A DNA stretch of 64,000 nucleotides, taken from NCBI GenBank assembly GCA_965153355.1, contig OZ231127.1, forward strand, positions 69,192,001 through 69,256,000, read 5' to 3'. Origin of the DNA: Flaccisagitta enflata. Lineage: Eukaryota > Chaetognatha > Sagittoidea > Aphragmophora. The notes beneath the pieces are model-generated. The model made no database searches. It had not been told where the DNA came from and was given only the letters and a program-made list of their open reading frames with translations. Shown here in pieces: positions 11,476-23,114 of this stretch (positions are counted from its first letter, which is position 1; each line of letters starts with the position of its first letter). The translations under genes and the position numbers were made by a program.

Positions 11476-12233
11476 ACGCAACGGCAACATAAGCAGCCAA
11501 TAACCACTTACAACAACAACAACAACAACAGCAATCATGAATACAGCAAAAAAATTAGAGACAAAATCTTTTTCCAATGTTTGCAATCATCAATAGAGCA
11601 AAACATAGCAAAATCCATGACCGTTTTACTGCTCTTCAAAAGATCTTCAAAATGGGACCATGCTGGCTGTTGTAGCTTTATTCGTTTAGAAATGATATAA
11701 GGATAGATGGATAGATGGTCAAGACTGTAAGAGCCACGTCGAAAAAACTGTACCTTTCTGTTAGCTCATAAAAAACCGAGAAGAAAAATCTTTTTGAACT
11801 TTTTTTTTTTTTGAAGGTATTTAAAAAGATTTTTGAATATTCTTTCATTCAAGACCAATCCCGGATCTTTAACTCAAACCTTTTAAAAGTTAGAGCTCGT
11901 CAAAGTGAACTACTTCTTTTCAAAACTTTTCGAATACAGTTGAATTGCAAAATTGAATATGGCAATGTTTTCATTCATTCTTGTGCCATTTTTCTAAACG
12001 AATAAAGCTAGAACAACCAGCAACGTCGCATATGAAAGATCTTCCGCAGATCTTTCAAACGGTCATGGATTTTATATCTGTAGTTCTGCAGAAAAAAGCT
12101 ACATAAGTTGTCTCTTTATCCCAATAAATTCTTATGATTGTCTTCGAAAAAAGTATGTTAACTGCCCTTAGATTTAAACTGATTCAGAATATATCATCGT
12201 TATTCATGTCGTTCAGCCTAAACAACCTCTTAC

Positions 12234-12368
12234 CTTTGTTTCCTTCCACATCTAATTCTTCCAACCGACAGTGAAAAAGTTTCTCCGGAAGTGATTCCAG
12301 GGAGCAGTTCCGTGCCTCCAGTTTTTTTAGAGGTGAGGTGGAAGGAAATGGCGGAAGAGTTTTTATTC
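12234..12368 (-). CDS. LRR cassette exon 1 (most 5' seen) of the Roco-type gene
   Basis: 135 bp, phase 1-1, acceptor CTCGCAG and donor GGTAAGAG. Translation reads GIKTLPPFPSTSPLKKLEAR, then NCSLESLPEKLFHCRLEELD. It is the third copy of the same two-LRR cassette. The 5' end of the gene must lie further right. Between this exon and about 14 kb there is only the 30-bp minisatellite, and no convincing N-terminal exon was found, so the gene model is incomplete. Confidence 0.85.
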
Positions 12369-12430
12369 CTGCGAGAGATAAAGGGAATCAATGAAATAAC
12401 ACCATCAACAATGACAACCGCAGGGATAAC

Positions 12431-13903
12431 AGATTGTGTGACACACATTCGGAGAAAGCTAGGCTGTGTGACACACATTCGGAGAAAACTGGGGTGTGTG
12501 ACACACATTCGGAGAAAACTGAGTTATGAGACACACAATGGAGAAAACTGGGCTGTGTGACACACATTTGGAGAAAGCTAGGCTGTGTGACACACATCGG
12601 AGAAAACTGGGTTGACACACATTTGGAGAAAACAGGGTTGTGTGACACACATCGGAGAAAACTGGGTTGTGTGACACACATTCGGAGAAAACTGGGTTAT
12701 GTGACACACATTCGGAGAAATCTGGGTTGTGTGACACACATTCGGAGAAAACTGGGTTGTGTGACACACATTCGGAGAAATCTGGGTTGTGTGACACACA
12801 TTGGAGAAAACTGGGTTGTGTGACACACATTCGGAGAAAACTGGGTTGTGTGACACACATTCCGAGAAAACTGGGCTGTGTGACACACTTCGGGAGGAAA
12901 TCTGGGTTGTGTGACACACATCGGAGAAAACTGGGGTGTGTGACACACATCTGGAGAAACTGGGCTGTGTGGAGACACATTCAGGAATCTTGGGCTGTGT
13001 GACACACATTTGGAGAAACTGGGTTGTCTGACACACAATGGAGAAATCTAACGTGTGACACACATTCGGAGAAAACTGAGTTATGTGACACACAATGGAG
13101 AAACTGGGCTGTGTGACACATATCGGGAGTGGTCTGGCAACAGACACACATTCGGAAAACTGGACTGTGTGACAGCATTGGGAGAAAACTGTCAGTGAAA
13201 CACAAATGGAGAACTAATGTGTGACACACATTCCGAAAACTGGGTTGTGTGACACATTTGGAGAAATAGGCCAAAGTGACACACATTCAGAGAAACTGGG
13301 TTGTGTGACACACATTGAGGAGAAAACTGAGTTGTGTGACACACATTCGGAGAAAACTGGAAGTTATGTGACACAATGGAGAAATCTGCTCCAGACACAC
13401 ATCGGAGAAACTAGGCTGTGTGACACATACTCCGGAGAAAAACTGCTTGTGTGACACACATCCGGAGAAAGCTAGGCCGTGTAACACATTCGGAGAAACT
13501 GCTATGTGACACACATTCGGAGAAAACTGAGTTGTGGACACAATGGAGAAAATTGGGCTGTTGGACACATATGGAGAAAACTGGATAGCGTGACACACAT
13601 TCGGAGAAAACTGGAGAAAACTGGAGAAAACTAGGCTGTGTCACACACATACGGAGAAATCTAGGCTTTGTGACACACTATGGAGAAAACTAGGCTGTGT
13701 GACACACATTCGGAGAAAACTGGGTTGTGTGACACACATATGGAGAAAACTGGATAGCGTGACACACATTCGGAGAAAACTGGAGAAAACTGGAGAAAAC
13801 TAGGCTGTGTGACACACATACGGAGAAAACTAGGCTTTGTGACACACTTTGGAGAAAACTAGGCTGTGTGACACACATTTGGAGAAAACTGGGTTGTGTG
13901 ACA
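12431..13903. repeat. Minisatellite, 30-bp unit, about 48 copies
   Basis: The typical unit is GTGTGACACACATTCGGAG followed by AAAACTGGGTT. It contains the imperfect palindrome GTGTGACACAC. Copies vary by substitutions and by 1-4 bp indels, mainly after 13000. A 60-bp higher-order stretch (about 13560-13640 and 13740-13820) is itself repeated. Because 30 is a multiple of 3, long open frames run through the array on both strands. They have no gene features. Confidence 0.95.
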
Positions 13904-14618
13904 CACGGACGGACGAACGAACGGACGCACGGACGGAGAAACTCTGAATATCTAGTGTTCCACTATCGTGGAACACAAAAACAAAAACAATCTTACAATT
14001 TTTTTCCGGTCGGCGAGAGCCGCCTTTACTGGTATTTTTTATTTTATCAATCTAATCACGTCAATCGTTTGTAACATTTGTTTTGTTTTTATTTTTTGTC
14101 TATATTTTTTCAACTTCTTAAAGTTGTCATAGACTTTTCTTTACTTTATACATGTTTAGTCATTTTTTTTCTGAAGATTCCGTTTCCCTTCAAGCAACTC
14201 GACGGCGGCATGCAGTGACCGTCATGCACCCTCCTAAATTCTGAAGCTTTGCAAATTTCCATCCCGTCCACCCGTTTCGTCATAACGGCCTTGCTCAATA
14301 AAACACCTTCATAAGCGGCGTTTAAGCCTTTGCAACCCAAGTTGGAAGATTTCCACCTCAAATGGAAACTGGAAGTTTCCATTTCCATCTCTGTCACAAA
14401 AGAAAACAAAGAAGAATGATTGTCATATTCTTTGTGATGTAAGAAAAACATCCATTTCATGAAAAAAAGCAAATGATTCATCCATTGTGAGATAATGACT
14501 ACTCCATTGTGACCACCATTGTGAAATAATGAATTCTCCATTGTCACCAAAAGAGAGCGAAAATGATTCCATGGCGTCTTGTTGATTTGTTTGTCTGTAA
14601 CTTTTTTATTGATTCCAT

Positions 14619-14624
<6 letters not shown>
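13904..14624. other. Spacer right of the minisatellite; no supported gene
   Basis: It starts with GGACGGACGAAC-type tetramers, then AT-rich sequence. On the minus strand an open frame spans 14146-14550. Its middle part (METSSFHLRWKSSNLG on) is compositionally protein-like, but it has no motif, and none of its donor sites fits the phase-1 LRR cassettes. It might be a 5' exon of the Roco-type gene; I cannot support this. Confidence 0.35.

Positions 14625-14661
<37 letters not shown>
14625..14661. repeat. (CT)n microsatellite
   Basis: About 18 CT units. Confidence 0.9.
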
Positions 14662-14664
<3 letters not shown>

Positions 14665-15029
14665 GCATTTTATGTTTCATCTTATGAGAATTAAAGAAAT
14701 TTGTGTGTGGCGGGAAGACAAAACAAGAACAGAATGGAAAGAGACGGATTTGCAAACTGCGTTAAACAAACGAAGAGGTGTCTCTCTATCACTAATGAAA
14801 GGGAAGCTCTAGAGGCCTCACTCAATATACGTATACGGGGAGGCATTTCTACAGACGGGAATGTGACTCTACAGATGGCATTTTACAGACAGAGAGGCTT
14901 GGCTAAATTGACGAAGAATCAAAAAGCGGATTAGAAATATGGAACTGAGGATGGAATTCCCTTGTTTAGAATATCGTACAGGCTCAGAGTTTCGCGAAGG
15001 AACTGTGAACAGTTTACCCTAATCGACTT

Positions 15030-15031
<2 letters not shown>

Positions 15032-15091
<60 letters not shown>

Positions 15092-15125
15092 TGTGTGTGT
15101 CTGTGTGTGTCTGTGTGTGTGTGTG
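15032..15125. repeat. (GT)n microsatellite
   Basis: GT run with a regular CTGTGTGTGT interruption near its right end. Confidence 0.95.
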
Positions 15126-16148
15126 GAATAGAAACTGACATCCGCTTATAACAGACAAAAATCATGGTCCCTTAACCTTTGCTATTTCTCTTATTTTGTT
15201 CTATTGGTAATGGCAGAAATCCGCCTTTGACAGATGAAATTTATTGGTTCATTGACATCCATAATCTTTCTTTTTTAAATGAAAGTAAAGGTTTACTTAA
15301 ATTGACGGGGAAAAATTGGAAGGAAAGCTGATAACTGTTCAAATCCGATAACAATTTTTAAGCCACTGTATTAAGATGATGTTGTCATTACAGCTGCCAC
15401 TTATGCCATTCCATCTGTTAGCTGCATCTTTCAACTTTACATTACATATCTTCTTGTGGTTGTTGTTTTTGTTGCTGTTGCTCTAGAAGACGAAACGCTC
15501 ACTGGTTGCTGTTTGCTGTTGTTGTTGTTGTTGTTGTTGTTGTTGCTGCTGTTGCTGCTGTTGCCAGTTATTACCCAGGCTGTTGTTGTTGCTATTGCTA
15601 GTTGCCGTTGTTGCTGCCGTTGTTAATGTTTTTATAAGCCACATTTGTTGTTTTTTATTTTCATTTTTATTTTTAATTTTAGATATATTTTTATCTTACT
15701 TTTCAACTGAGAACATAATCATATTCTATTCAAGAGACGTTGTTTTGTATCAAATTTAATCTAATCGCGAATTATCTTCGGTTGGTATCTGAGAATGTAA
15801 TAATTTTTCAGATTTACTCCGTAAAGATAGCCTTAGAGGTCTATAAACATGGACGGTCCTAGAGCAAAGAATGACGCTGATAAGAATTCATTCAAGCTTA
15901 TATGAAACTGCCCTTTTCAACGAAAGGTGGCAACGTCCGTCTGTCTATCTGATAAATCATGGCGCATACCCAAATCCGTTAACGTATTCCCTAACTTCTC
16001 ATTTCTCCAACTGCCTTGTGTTTTTACTGGTCTGTTATCATGTTCGTACTTCCCGGTAAGTCCGAATGGTCGGCTGACGGCTTCTGCCCGCCTTCCCTTG
16101 CCCCGCCTCAAGCTCGCTCCTCCGTCTCGCCCCGCCTCGCCCTCGCCC
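15126..16148. other. Non-coding AT-rich stretch with imperfect TTG repeats
   Basis: A TTG/CTG-rich patch at about 15455-15630; otherwise no repeat family or gene is recognised. Confidence 0.5.
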
Positions 16149-16149
16149 G

Positions 16150-16206
<57 letters not shown>

Positions 16207-16398
16207 ATTCGTTCCACTTACGAACCACCATCCACTCTACCCTCAAGGCTTAACCTCACCTCCAAAACGGGCAAACATGGAAATTTCATTTCGTATTAAT
16301 TCTATTTAGTTTGATTCATGCTCTGCACTACGCGAAACGTTTCTCTGTCTCTGTCTCTCTGTCTCTTTGTGTCTCTCTCTCACTCACTCTCTCTCTCT

Positions 16399-16446
<48 letters not shown>
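16150..16446. repeat. Two (TC)n microsatellites
   Basis: 16150-16205 is pure TC. 16340-16446 is TC interrupted by TGTC units. About 130 bp of unique sequence lies between them. Confidence 0.9.
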
Positions 16447-16447
<1 letters not shown>

Positions 16448-17560
16448 CAAGTGTTTATCGCCATGTTTACAAGGCCATATGCAAAACCCGATTCGCATCC
16501 CAGATCCCAGATTTTGCTGAAGACGGAAAAGGGGCTGGGTTGGTATTTCAGATGCATATCGCTCATGACCATTGGCCTTGCTATATACGGAAGGGTTAGA
16601 TAAGATTTTATCCAAGTCTGACCATAATTTATTTCCGATTTCAGCGCGTATCTCACAATGTTCTTGTCCAATTACATGTCATATTCAAGGGGTTGCTTCA
16701 TCCATATCAGTTAGTGGACGAACTTAGCGCTAAAATGGATCCAAATGTGAAAAACATATTATCTGCACCTGGACAGAGGATCAACCCACAATTGGTCAAT
16801 TATCATCGCATAAATCGTTACTGGATAACTAGCAAATTTACTTCACTTTATCAAATTTAAATAAAAAAGTTGAATGACCAATCGGTAGTTCAACGATCAA
16901 TCGCTTGTGTAAGCATCAATTACTGCAAAATAGTTATTCACAGCAAGTCTTTTTTTGCGCCTTTTTATCTCATCATCTTGATTCTTGAATTTCCCATCCA
17001 TTCTCCCTCTAAGCGTCTCGAATGATGTTTGCTCAAGATACATAACCTTCCCTCGGTCGGCGGCCGGTTCCCGCTTAAAGCCCACCCACCGACCGACCAA
17101 AGCCCTCGACTGGTGTGCATTCCCCTCCACCACCTTCGCCCCAACTGACCCCTGCCCATGACTGGTAGTCATCTCCCCTCCCACCCTCTTACCCCAACTG
17201 GCCCCTGCCCTCGATCGGAAGTCATCTCCCTTCTTCCCCCCCCCCCCCGCTTGCGCCAACCGGCCCAAGTCTCCATGAGAACTGAAAATGTAATTATCAT
17301 CCATTGGGGGAAAGAGTTCTCGATAATTTTCTTTACGTTTACGCATTTATTGGAATTGTAAACACACAAGTCACAACCGCTGGCCAGTGGCCACCGCGAT
17401 CTGTTTGTAACGACGGTCCATAAAACTAATGTTTGTTGGGCAAATTTTATGACAATTCTAAACTGCTATCGTGGTCTGTTTATAACGGCTAACGATGTAA
17501 TCATCGTTTGATAACTTGCATGTCATTTGAACAGATGATGACTGTATACTGTAATTTTAA
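16447..17560. other. Non-coding stretch
   Basis: Contains a C-rich patch (about 17100-17260, including a run of C at 17235-17248). The open frame on the minus strand here (16897-17346) is G-rich and featureless. Confidence 0.45.
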
Positions 17561-17690
17561 ACAACAAGGCCGCATACACTACCCCCCCCCCCCAGTCGCG
17601 GACGGGTGGACAGGAGCGTTAAACAGAAACATGACGTGACCGACCGACCGACCGACCGTCACGGCAAGTTCTAGAGTCGCGTGTCCGCGA
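17561..17690 (-). repeat. AGTCGCG-hairpin family member
   Basis: Begins AACAAGGCCGCATACAC, has a poly-C run, AGTCGCGGACGGGTGG, a CCGACCGACCGACCG tract, then AGAGTCGCGTGTCCGCGA. It ends 40 bp from the foldback element at 17734. Confidence 0.75.
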
Positions 17691-17993
17691 ATGAAAAGGT
17701 CCTTCGTTCTCTCAAATTGAAAGTCTCTATAAACAGTCAGTGGACAAAACGATATATGTAGATATGTCAACACCATGAGACATTTCACAGAGTAAAGATA
17801 TTTCATTTTGAAGAAATATTTCAGTATACTGAAATATTTCAGTGGGGTGAAATCAAAAAAATTTCAGCAGGCTGAAATGTTTCAACAGGATGAAATATCT
17901 CAACAGAGTGAAATATTTCAATGAGATGAAATCATAATATCAGATATAGAAATTTAAGCAGACTAAAACATGCAGTTTATTTCATTTTCTATA

Positions 17994-18506
17994 CAGTAGA
18001 TGTCGTCTAGACTTGGAAATACAGGGAGCTCAAAACCTGAGCATCAATACAATGAGGGAATTGATATTTTGCTTGTGTATTGTATAGACCCTAAAGGGTT
18101 GACAATGGGGTATGGCATCCCCCTATGGCATACATGCATACTTTACAAAAATTAACTTTTAGTTTAAAGTATTAAGATCAATCACTTTTATGGCAGAATT
18201 TCAGCTTCATCAATTTGCTTTAATTGCAAAACCAGCCTGGGATTCAAATCTGGAACCTTTATATATAAACTGACTAAGATAGATTTGAAGTTAAGTGAGT
18301 TAACCACTAGACCAATTTTGGCAGTTGTTTCAATGGAAAGATTTTGATCTAGTAGATTCAAAAAAATTTTCTATTCACAAAGCTGCCATACCTCATTGTC
18401 AACTTAATAGAACATAAGCATTATACACACAGTTTTATTTCATTGGCACAAATGGTAGTTAGGATATAAGGGCCCCCATAATTCCAAATCTAGACAACAT
18501 CTACTG
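17994..18506. mobile_element. TA-flanked foldback element nested inside 17734-18746
   Basis: Left end CAGTAGATGTCGTCTAGACT, right end the complement with few mismatches (AGACAACATCTACTG). Inner blocks such as TTGACAATGGGGTATGGCAT at 18098 are also inverted at about 18386. TA lies on both sides (17992-17993, 18507-18508). About 513 bp, without coding sequence. Confidence 0.75.
18232..18322 (-). other. tRNA-like relic (A-box and B-box), possible SINE head
   Basis: On the minus strand TTGGTCTAGTGGTTAACT fits a tRNA A-box (TRGYNNARNGG), and about 60 bp later GGTTCCAGATTTGAATCCC resembles a T-arm/B-box (GGTTCRANNCC). The acceptor stem does not pair, so it is not a working tRNA gene. It could be a tRNA-derived SINE fragment or a decayed tRNA carried inside the foldback element. 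Confidence 0.45.
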
Positions 18507-18895
18507 TACAATGTCATAAGTTGAAGTTTTGAATGATATGATATTATGATTTCATTTCATTGAAATATTTCACTCTGCTAAGATATTTCATCCTGTTGAA
18601 ATATTTCAGCCTGCTGAAATTTTCTGATTTCACCCCACTGAAATAGTTCAGTGTACTGAAATATTTCTTCAAAATGAAATATCTTTACTCTGTGAAATAT
18701 CTCATGGTGTTGACATATCAACATATATCGTTTTGTCCACTGACTGTAAAGGTGAATCATTTCCAGGATTTTTCGAGGAATCATTATATATATATATATT
18801 ATTGCCAATGTGAAAAGTAGTTTTCGCATTACTGCCCCTGCCCAAACGTCCGCAATTGTCGTGCCGTGAATCCGGCAGAAGAATAGACGCAGAGA

Positions 18896-19455
<560 letters not shown>

Positions 19456-19680
19456 GGAGGAAGGAAAAAAAGAGATGAACATACAACGAGACGAAAGGAA
19501 ACGTAAATGGTTGCGATGATTCGTCTAGCAGGTACAGGACTTTTTTCCCAACGGGGTTCAAAACGATTTTTTTTTTGCTGATGTCGCCATCATGAAATGA
19601 TTTGAGGGCATGGCGCCATCGTTTTCTGTCAGCAATCAAAATGCTCGCGACGATAAATAACACGTTGATTTCTTTCCAAA

Positions 19681-19940
19681 AGATACACGCACAAAACAGA
19701 TTTACATGCTCACTATTCATGGTTCACCATGAGACCTTGACCGCTGATTATTTTTAGCAATCGAAACTCAATATACACTGGATTTATGCTCAGACGATTA
19801 CTTAATTCACTTTTGAAATGGTCCACGCACAAAACAGATTTACATGCTCACTATTCATGGTTCACCATGAGACCTTGACCGCTGATTATTTTTAGCGATC
19901 AAAACTCAATATACACTGGATTTATGCTTAGGACGGCGAG
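19681..19940. repeat. Tandem duplication, about 137-bp period
   Basis: The block CGCACAAAACAGATTTACAT through ACTGGATTTATGCT occurs at about 19686 and again at about 19824. A diverged third copy of its edge (AATTCACTTTTGAAATGGTC) lies at about 20350. Confidence 0.8.
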
Positions 19941-20451
19941 CATCCGAGGGCAAGATTTAGTGTGTCAACAGGGGTTAAACTAGAAAATTTTATGAGAATA
20001 AAAACAAAGAATAACATGAAAAAAAATTGATTATAGAGGGGGCTATGTTTTTGAAAATGCAAAATTTCTCTGCATTTGAGAGTCTTATAAATTTAACAGC
20101 AGTAAAAAGAAAAAAAATGTAAGAAAAATTTCACTAAGAACCCTTATTTTCTTTGCTTTTCTTATGTGAATTGCTAATTTCAAGGTTCTTTTGAGGTCAG
20201 CATATAACAAAGACATACACACAGAACATTTCTGGAGATAATTTGTTTTATGAAAGTATTTTTAGCATTACTATTATCCAACTTTAGTTTAAGAAATAGG
20301 TTGAAACACTATGTGTTGCCATCAATTGCTTTCCGTCTTAGACGATCACTTAATTCACTTTTGAAATGGTCCACGCACAAATCATATTCACAAGCTCACC
20401 ATTTAGACTTCACCTTTGCACTTTTTAAGCAATCGATTGGCAATAAACATA
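19941..20451. other. AT-rich non-coding stretch
   Basis: Contains the diverged third copy of the 137-bp repeat. No gene is seen. Confidence 0.5.
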
Positions 20452-20845
20452 GAACATTACTATCTAGGGGGGGGGAATCTTTCGGCACATTCACATGCAT
20501 ATCTCAGGTAAGAATCAACCAATCATAACATAATTGGTGAGAATATGAAAGATCTTCAAATCTGCAAGAGATCAACGCAAACCGCATCCCACTAACTCTA
20601 TGTGTTCAAAAGTTATTCAACATTGATTAAATTACTTCAGTTTCGCTTTTGCCTTTCCTACCCAATCTTCTAATGATATCACTTTACTCTTTTTTTTTTT
20701 TTTTTTTTTAAGTTACATATAAACGCGTTGAACTAGACAGATGCGGTTTGCGTTGCCTGCTTGCAAATTCGAAGGGCTTCATTTATGTCACCAATTTTTC
20801 TATGATTTGATAAGTCTTGAGGAAACTGTAAGTCTAAATATAGCA
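20452..20845. mobile_element. Foldback repeat, relative of 38400-38745 in opposite orientation
   Basis: CTTCAAATCTGCAAGAGATC with CGCAAACCGCATC at about 20556-20590 is inverted as GATGCGGTTTGCG...GCAAATTCGAAGGGC at about 20741-20780. The left part (ATCTCAGGTAAGAATCAACC and on) matches the reverse complement of about 38660-38690. A 21-bp poly-T lies near the middle. Exact ends and target site were not determined. Confidence 0.6.
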
Positions 20846-20856
20846 AAAGAAGAAAT

Positions 20857-20980
20857 AAACAAGGCCAAGTAGGCCCATAAGGTGCGACGTGTGGATCGTC
20901 GAACAAATGCGTTACCCGACCGACCGACCGAGCAACCGACCAACGGACATAGCCAGTTATAGAGGTGCCTTGTCGCACCT
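20857..20980 (-). repeat. AGTCGCG/AACAAGGCC family, GGTGCGAC subtype
   Basis: AACAAGGCCAAGTAGGCC, GGTGCGACGTGTGGATCGTC, a CCGACCGACCGA tract, then AGTTATAGAGGTGC and TTGTCGCACCT. It has the same subtype and strand as 56957-57083 and is reversed relative to 32327-32456. GGTGCGAC...GTCGCACC at the two sides is inverted. Confidence 0.85.
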
Positions 20981-22440
20981 AAAAAACCGCGCGAGAAAGA
21001 TCTGGAAGGCCTTCACTCCAGAGTACCTCGAGAAGCTCTACAAATCGCTTCCTCAACTAACAGAGGCCCTGTTTCAGTCAAAGGAAGCTCTCACTAATTA
21101 TTCATTTCTTAACCAATGCTTTTCCAACAGGTCGAAAAATTTTTTCCACCTAGATAGTAATGTTTAATGTTCATTACTGACTCAGTAATACTGAGCTCCA
21201 ATTGATTGTTTAGATTGCCTAGATTGCTGAATGCTGTCCAAGTCTATCATCTCGGGCGGGTGGGCAGGGGTACATTTCCATGCCTCCTGAGTGTTCGACG
21301 AGGGTGTTACATGAGAGAGAGAGCCCTTCTCTGATGATGAATCGAGCACATGATTCGAAAATTTGGAAAAAACATCTGTTTTTCTAATGCACTGTCTCAC
21401 CCATAGTGAAATACAACTACTTAATTGATGAGAGAAAGAAACATCAATTGAGATCCTTTAATTTTTCTCACATATTTTGCAATACCGAAATAAGAGTTGT
21501 GCAAGCAGAATGGCGATATGGACGCAATCATGTTAACGCGCGACTTGCAGCCAAATATAAAATGGAATTGCTACATTTTTTTTCTTTTTTTCTTTTTTCT
21601 TTTTTGCTCTGATTGGTTCCTGCCTTTTTCTTCGACCTTCTCTTCTGCCCTCAAGGAACAAATCTTCATGGTTTTCCTTTTCAGAGAAGCGCGAAATTTT
21701 ATGATGAAAAGTCGATGTTGTTTCTCTTACAACAAGAAAGTAAGAAGAAAGAGCAAGGCCTTTACATGACCACTGGGTAATCGATTTGGGAGGTGGGCAG
21801 GGTCAGTAATAAACAAAACAATAATTGCTTTTGCCGATTTTACGTCTTACAAAAATAGTCTTATCTACCAACGGACATACCTACTAAAAGACCTGTGAAC
21901 GAGCCCTCTCATAGAATCGTTTATAATACAGCAAGGGACAAAAAAAGGAATGGAAAGGAAAAGAAAGCGAGACTAAAAGGAAATAAATCAGCCCGTGGCT
22001 ATTATTGTTTTAATGGTGGAAGGTTGTGGACGCAGCTTAGTGGAGGTATTCTTCTGGAACTATACTGTACCGAATTCACATACTGGCCCTTTAAAAGATA
22101 CGTAGGTGGCGGCAGTTATTTGTAAGCCCCCTTAATGGGCGGGGGTAATAACATCTAGAAGAAAAAAACTGCATTTCGAAATGACATGACATTACATGAC
22201 ATCATATCGCCTGTACAATTCGAAAATGACGAAAGATTTTCAATGAAGCGATACTCGGTTACCACAATGCGGGCTTTTCAGCAAAACGGATTACGGGGTC
22301 GCGGATTCTGGCAAAAGTCAATGCTTTTGAGTCAGTGTCGACCAAAACCGGACTCAAATTAGACTATATTTATTTTGTGAGGTCAGAAGATCGAGAATCT
22401 TCGGCAGTGACATAATACCGCTCCCTGCCTCCCGCATTAT
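20981..22440. other. Non-coding stretch
   Basis: No gene recognised. The first 180 bp (from 20990) form an open frame rich in ordinary codons (IWKAFTPEYLEKLYKSLPQL) that might be a relic of coding sequence, but it has no recognisable domain. Confidence 0.4.
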
Positions 22441-22671
22441 CAGTCAGTGGACAAAACGGTATTTGTAGATATGTCAGCAGTTTTGCATATCTAAATGCGT
22501 TAAGATCTTTCATTTTGGCACATTTCAATGCGTTGAGATCTCTCACTCAGATTTATCTCAGTAGAATGAGAGATCTCAATGTGTTGAAATGTGCCAGAAT
22601 AAGAGATTTCAATGCGTTGAGATATGCCAAACTGCTGGCATATCTACAAATATTGTAATGTCCATAGACTG
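22441..22671. mobile_element. Short CAGTCAGTGGACAAAAC-family foldback element, 231 bp
   Basis: Left end CAGTCAGTGGACAAAACGGT, then TTTGTAGATATGTCAGCAG. The right end is the imperfect complement, finishing ...ATAGACTG. The first 40 bp match 17734 onward. The interior consists of short, mutually inverted units (TGAGAGATCTCAATG, AATGCGTTGAGAT). Outside are TTAT and TAAT, compatible with a mutated 4-bp target duplication. Confidence 0.7.
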
Positions 22672-22902
22672 TAATAAAACTAGGCCGGATACCGAACCAA
22701 TTTATAAGTGGTGATCGATGTCAGAAACTTTGAAGAAAACAAATCAAATGTTGAAGACATCCAAAAAAAAGGACTAGAACTAATTAGAAGAGTGATAAAA
22801 AGGGAAAAGAGAAACAAACTGTCGCTCATAAAAAATCACTCTTTCTTCTCACAGCCACAATAAACAGCCAAAATAAACTAGATAATCAGTCCTTGTCAAA
22901 AA

Positions 22903-23018
22903 ATGGAAGAGGCCAATTTGGAATTGGGAAAGAAATGCGAAACAACCGATACCTCCATCGAAAACAGCAGCAACACGAATGGTTACAACAATGATATCGA
23001 CAAGACCGTGGACATCAC

Positions 23019-23114
<96 letters not shown>

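Larger units (their letters stand above)
17734..18746. mobile_element. CAGTCAGTGGACAAAAC-family foldback element with nested insertion
   Basis: Terminal inverted repeats CAGTCAGTGGACAAAACGAT and its complement at 18727-18746, extending inward almost 200 bp. TAAA is present directly outside both ends (17730-17733 and 18747-18750), an apparent 4-bp target duplication. Each arm is built of about 18-bp units consisting of the palindrome TGAAATATTTCA plus a variable 6-bp spacer (GTGGGG, ACAGGA, ATGAGA and others). The centre is occupied by the element at 17994. No protein is encoded. Confidence 0.8.

Noticed and set aside
12459-13598. Long open frames with CVTQPSFLRM-type peptide repeats on the minus strand
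   Set aside because: All frames stay open because the unit is 30 bp; no start context, domain or splice evidence.
12431-13903. CRISPR-like array of 30-bp repeats
   Set aside because: Units are directly tandem with no unique spacers, and the context is a eukaryotic gene; it is a minisatellite.
14146-14550. Candidate 5' exon of the Roco-type gene
   Set aside because: No motif, and no donor site in the phase required by the LRR cassettes; kept only as a note.
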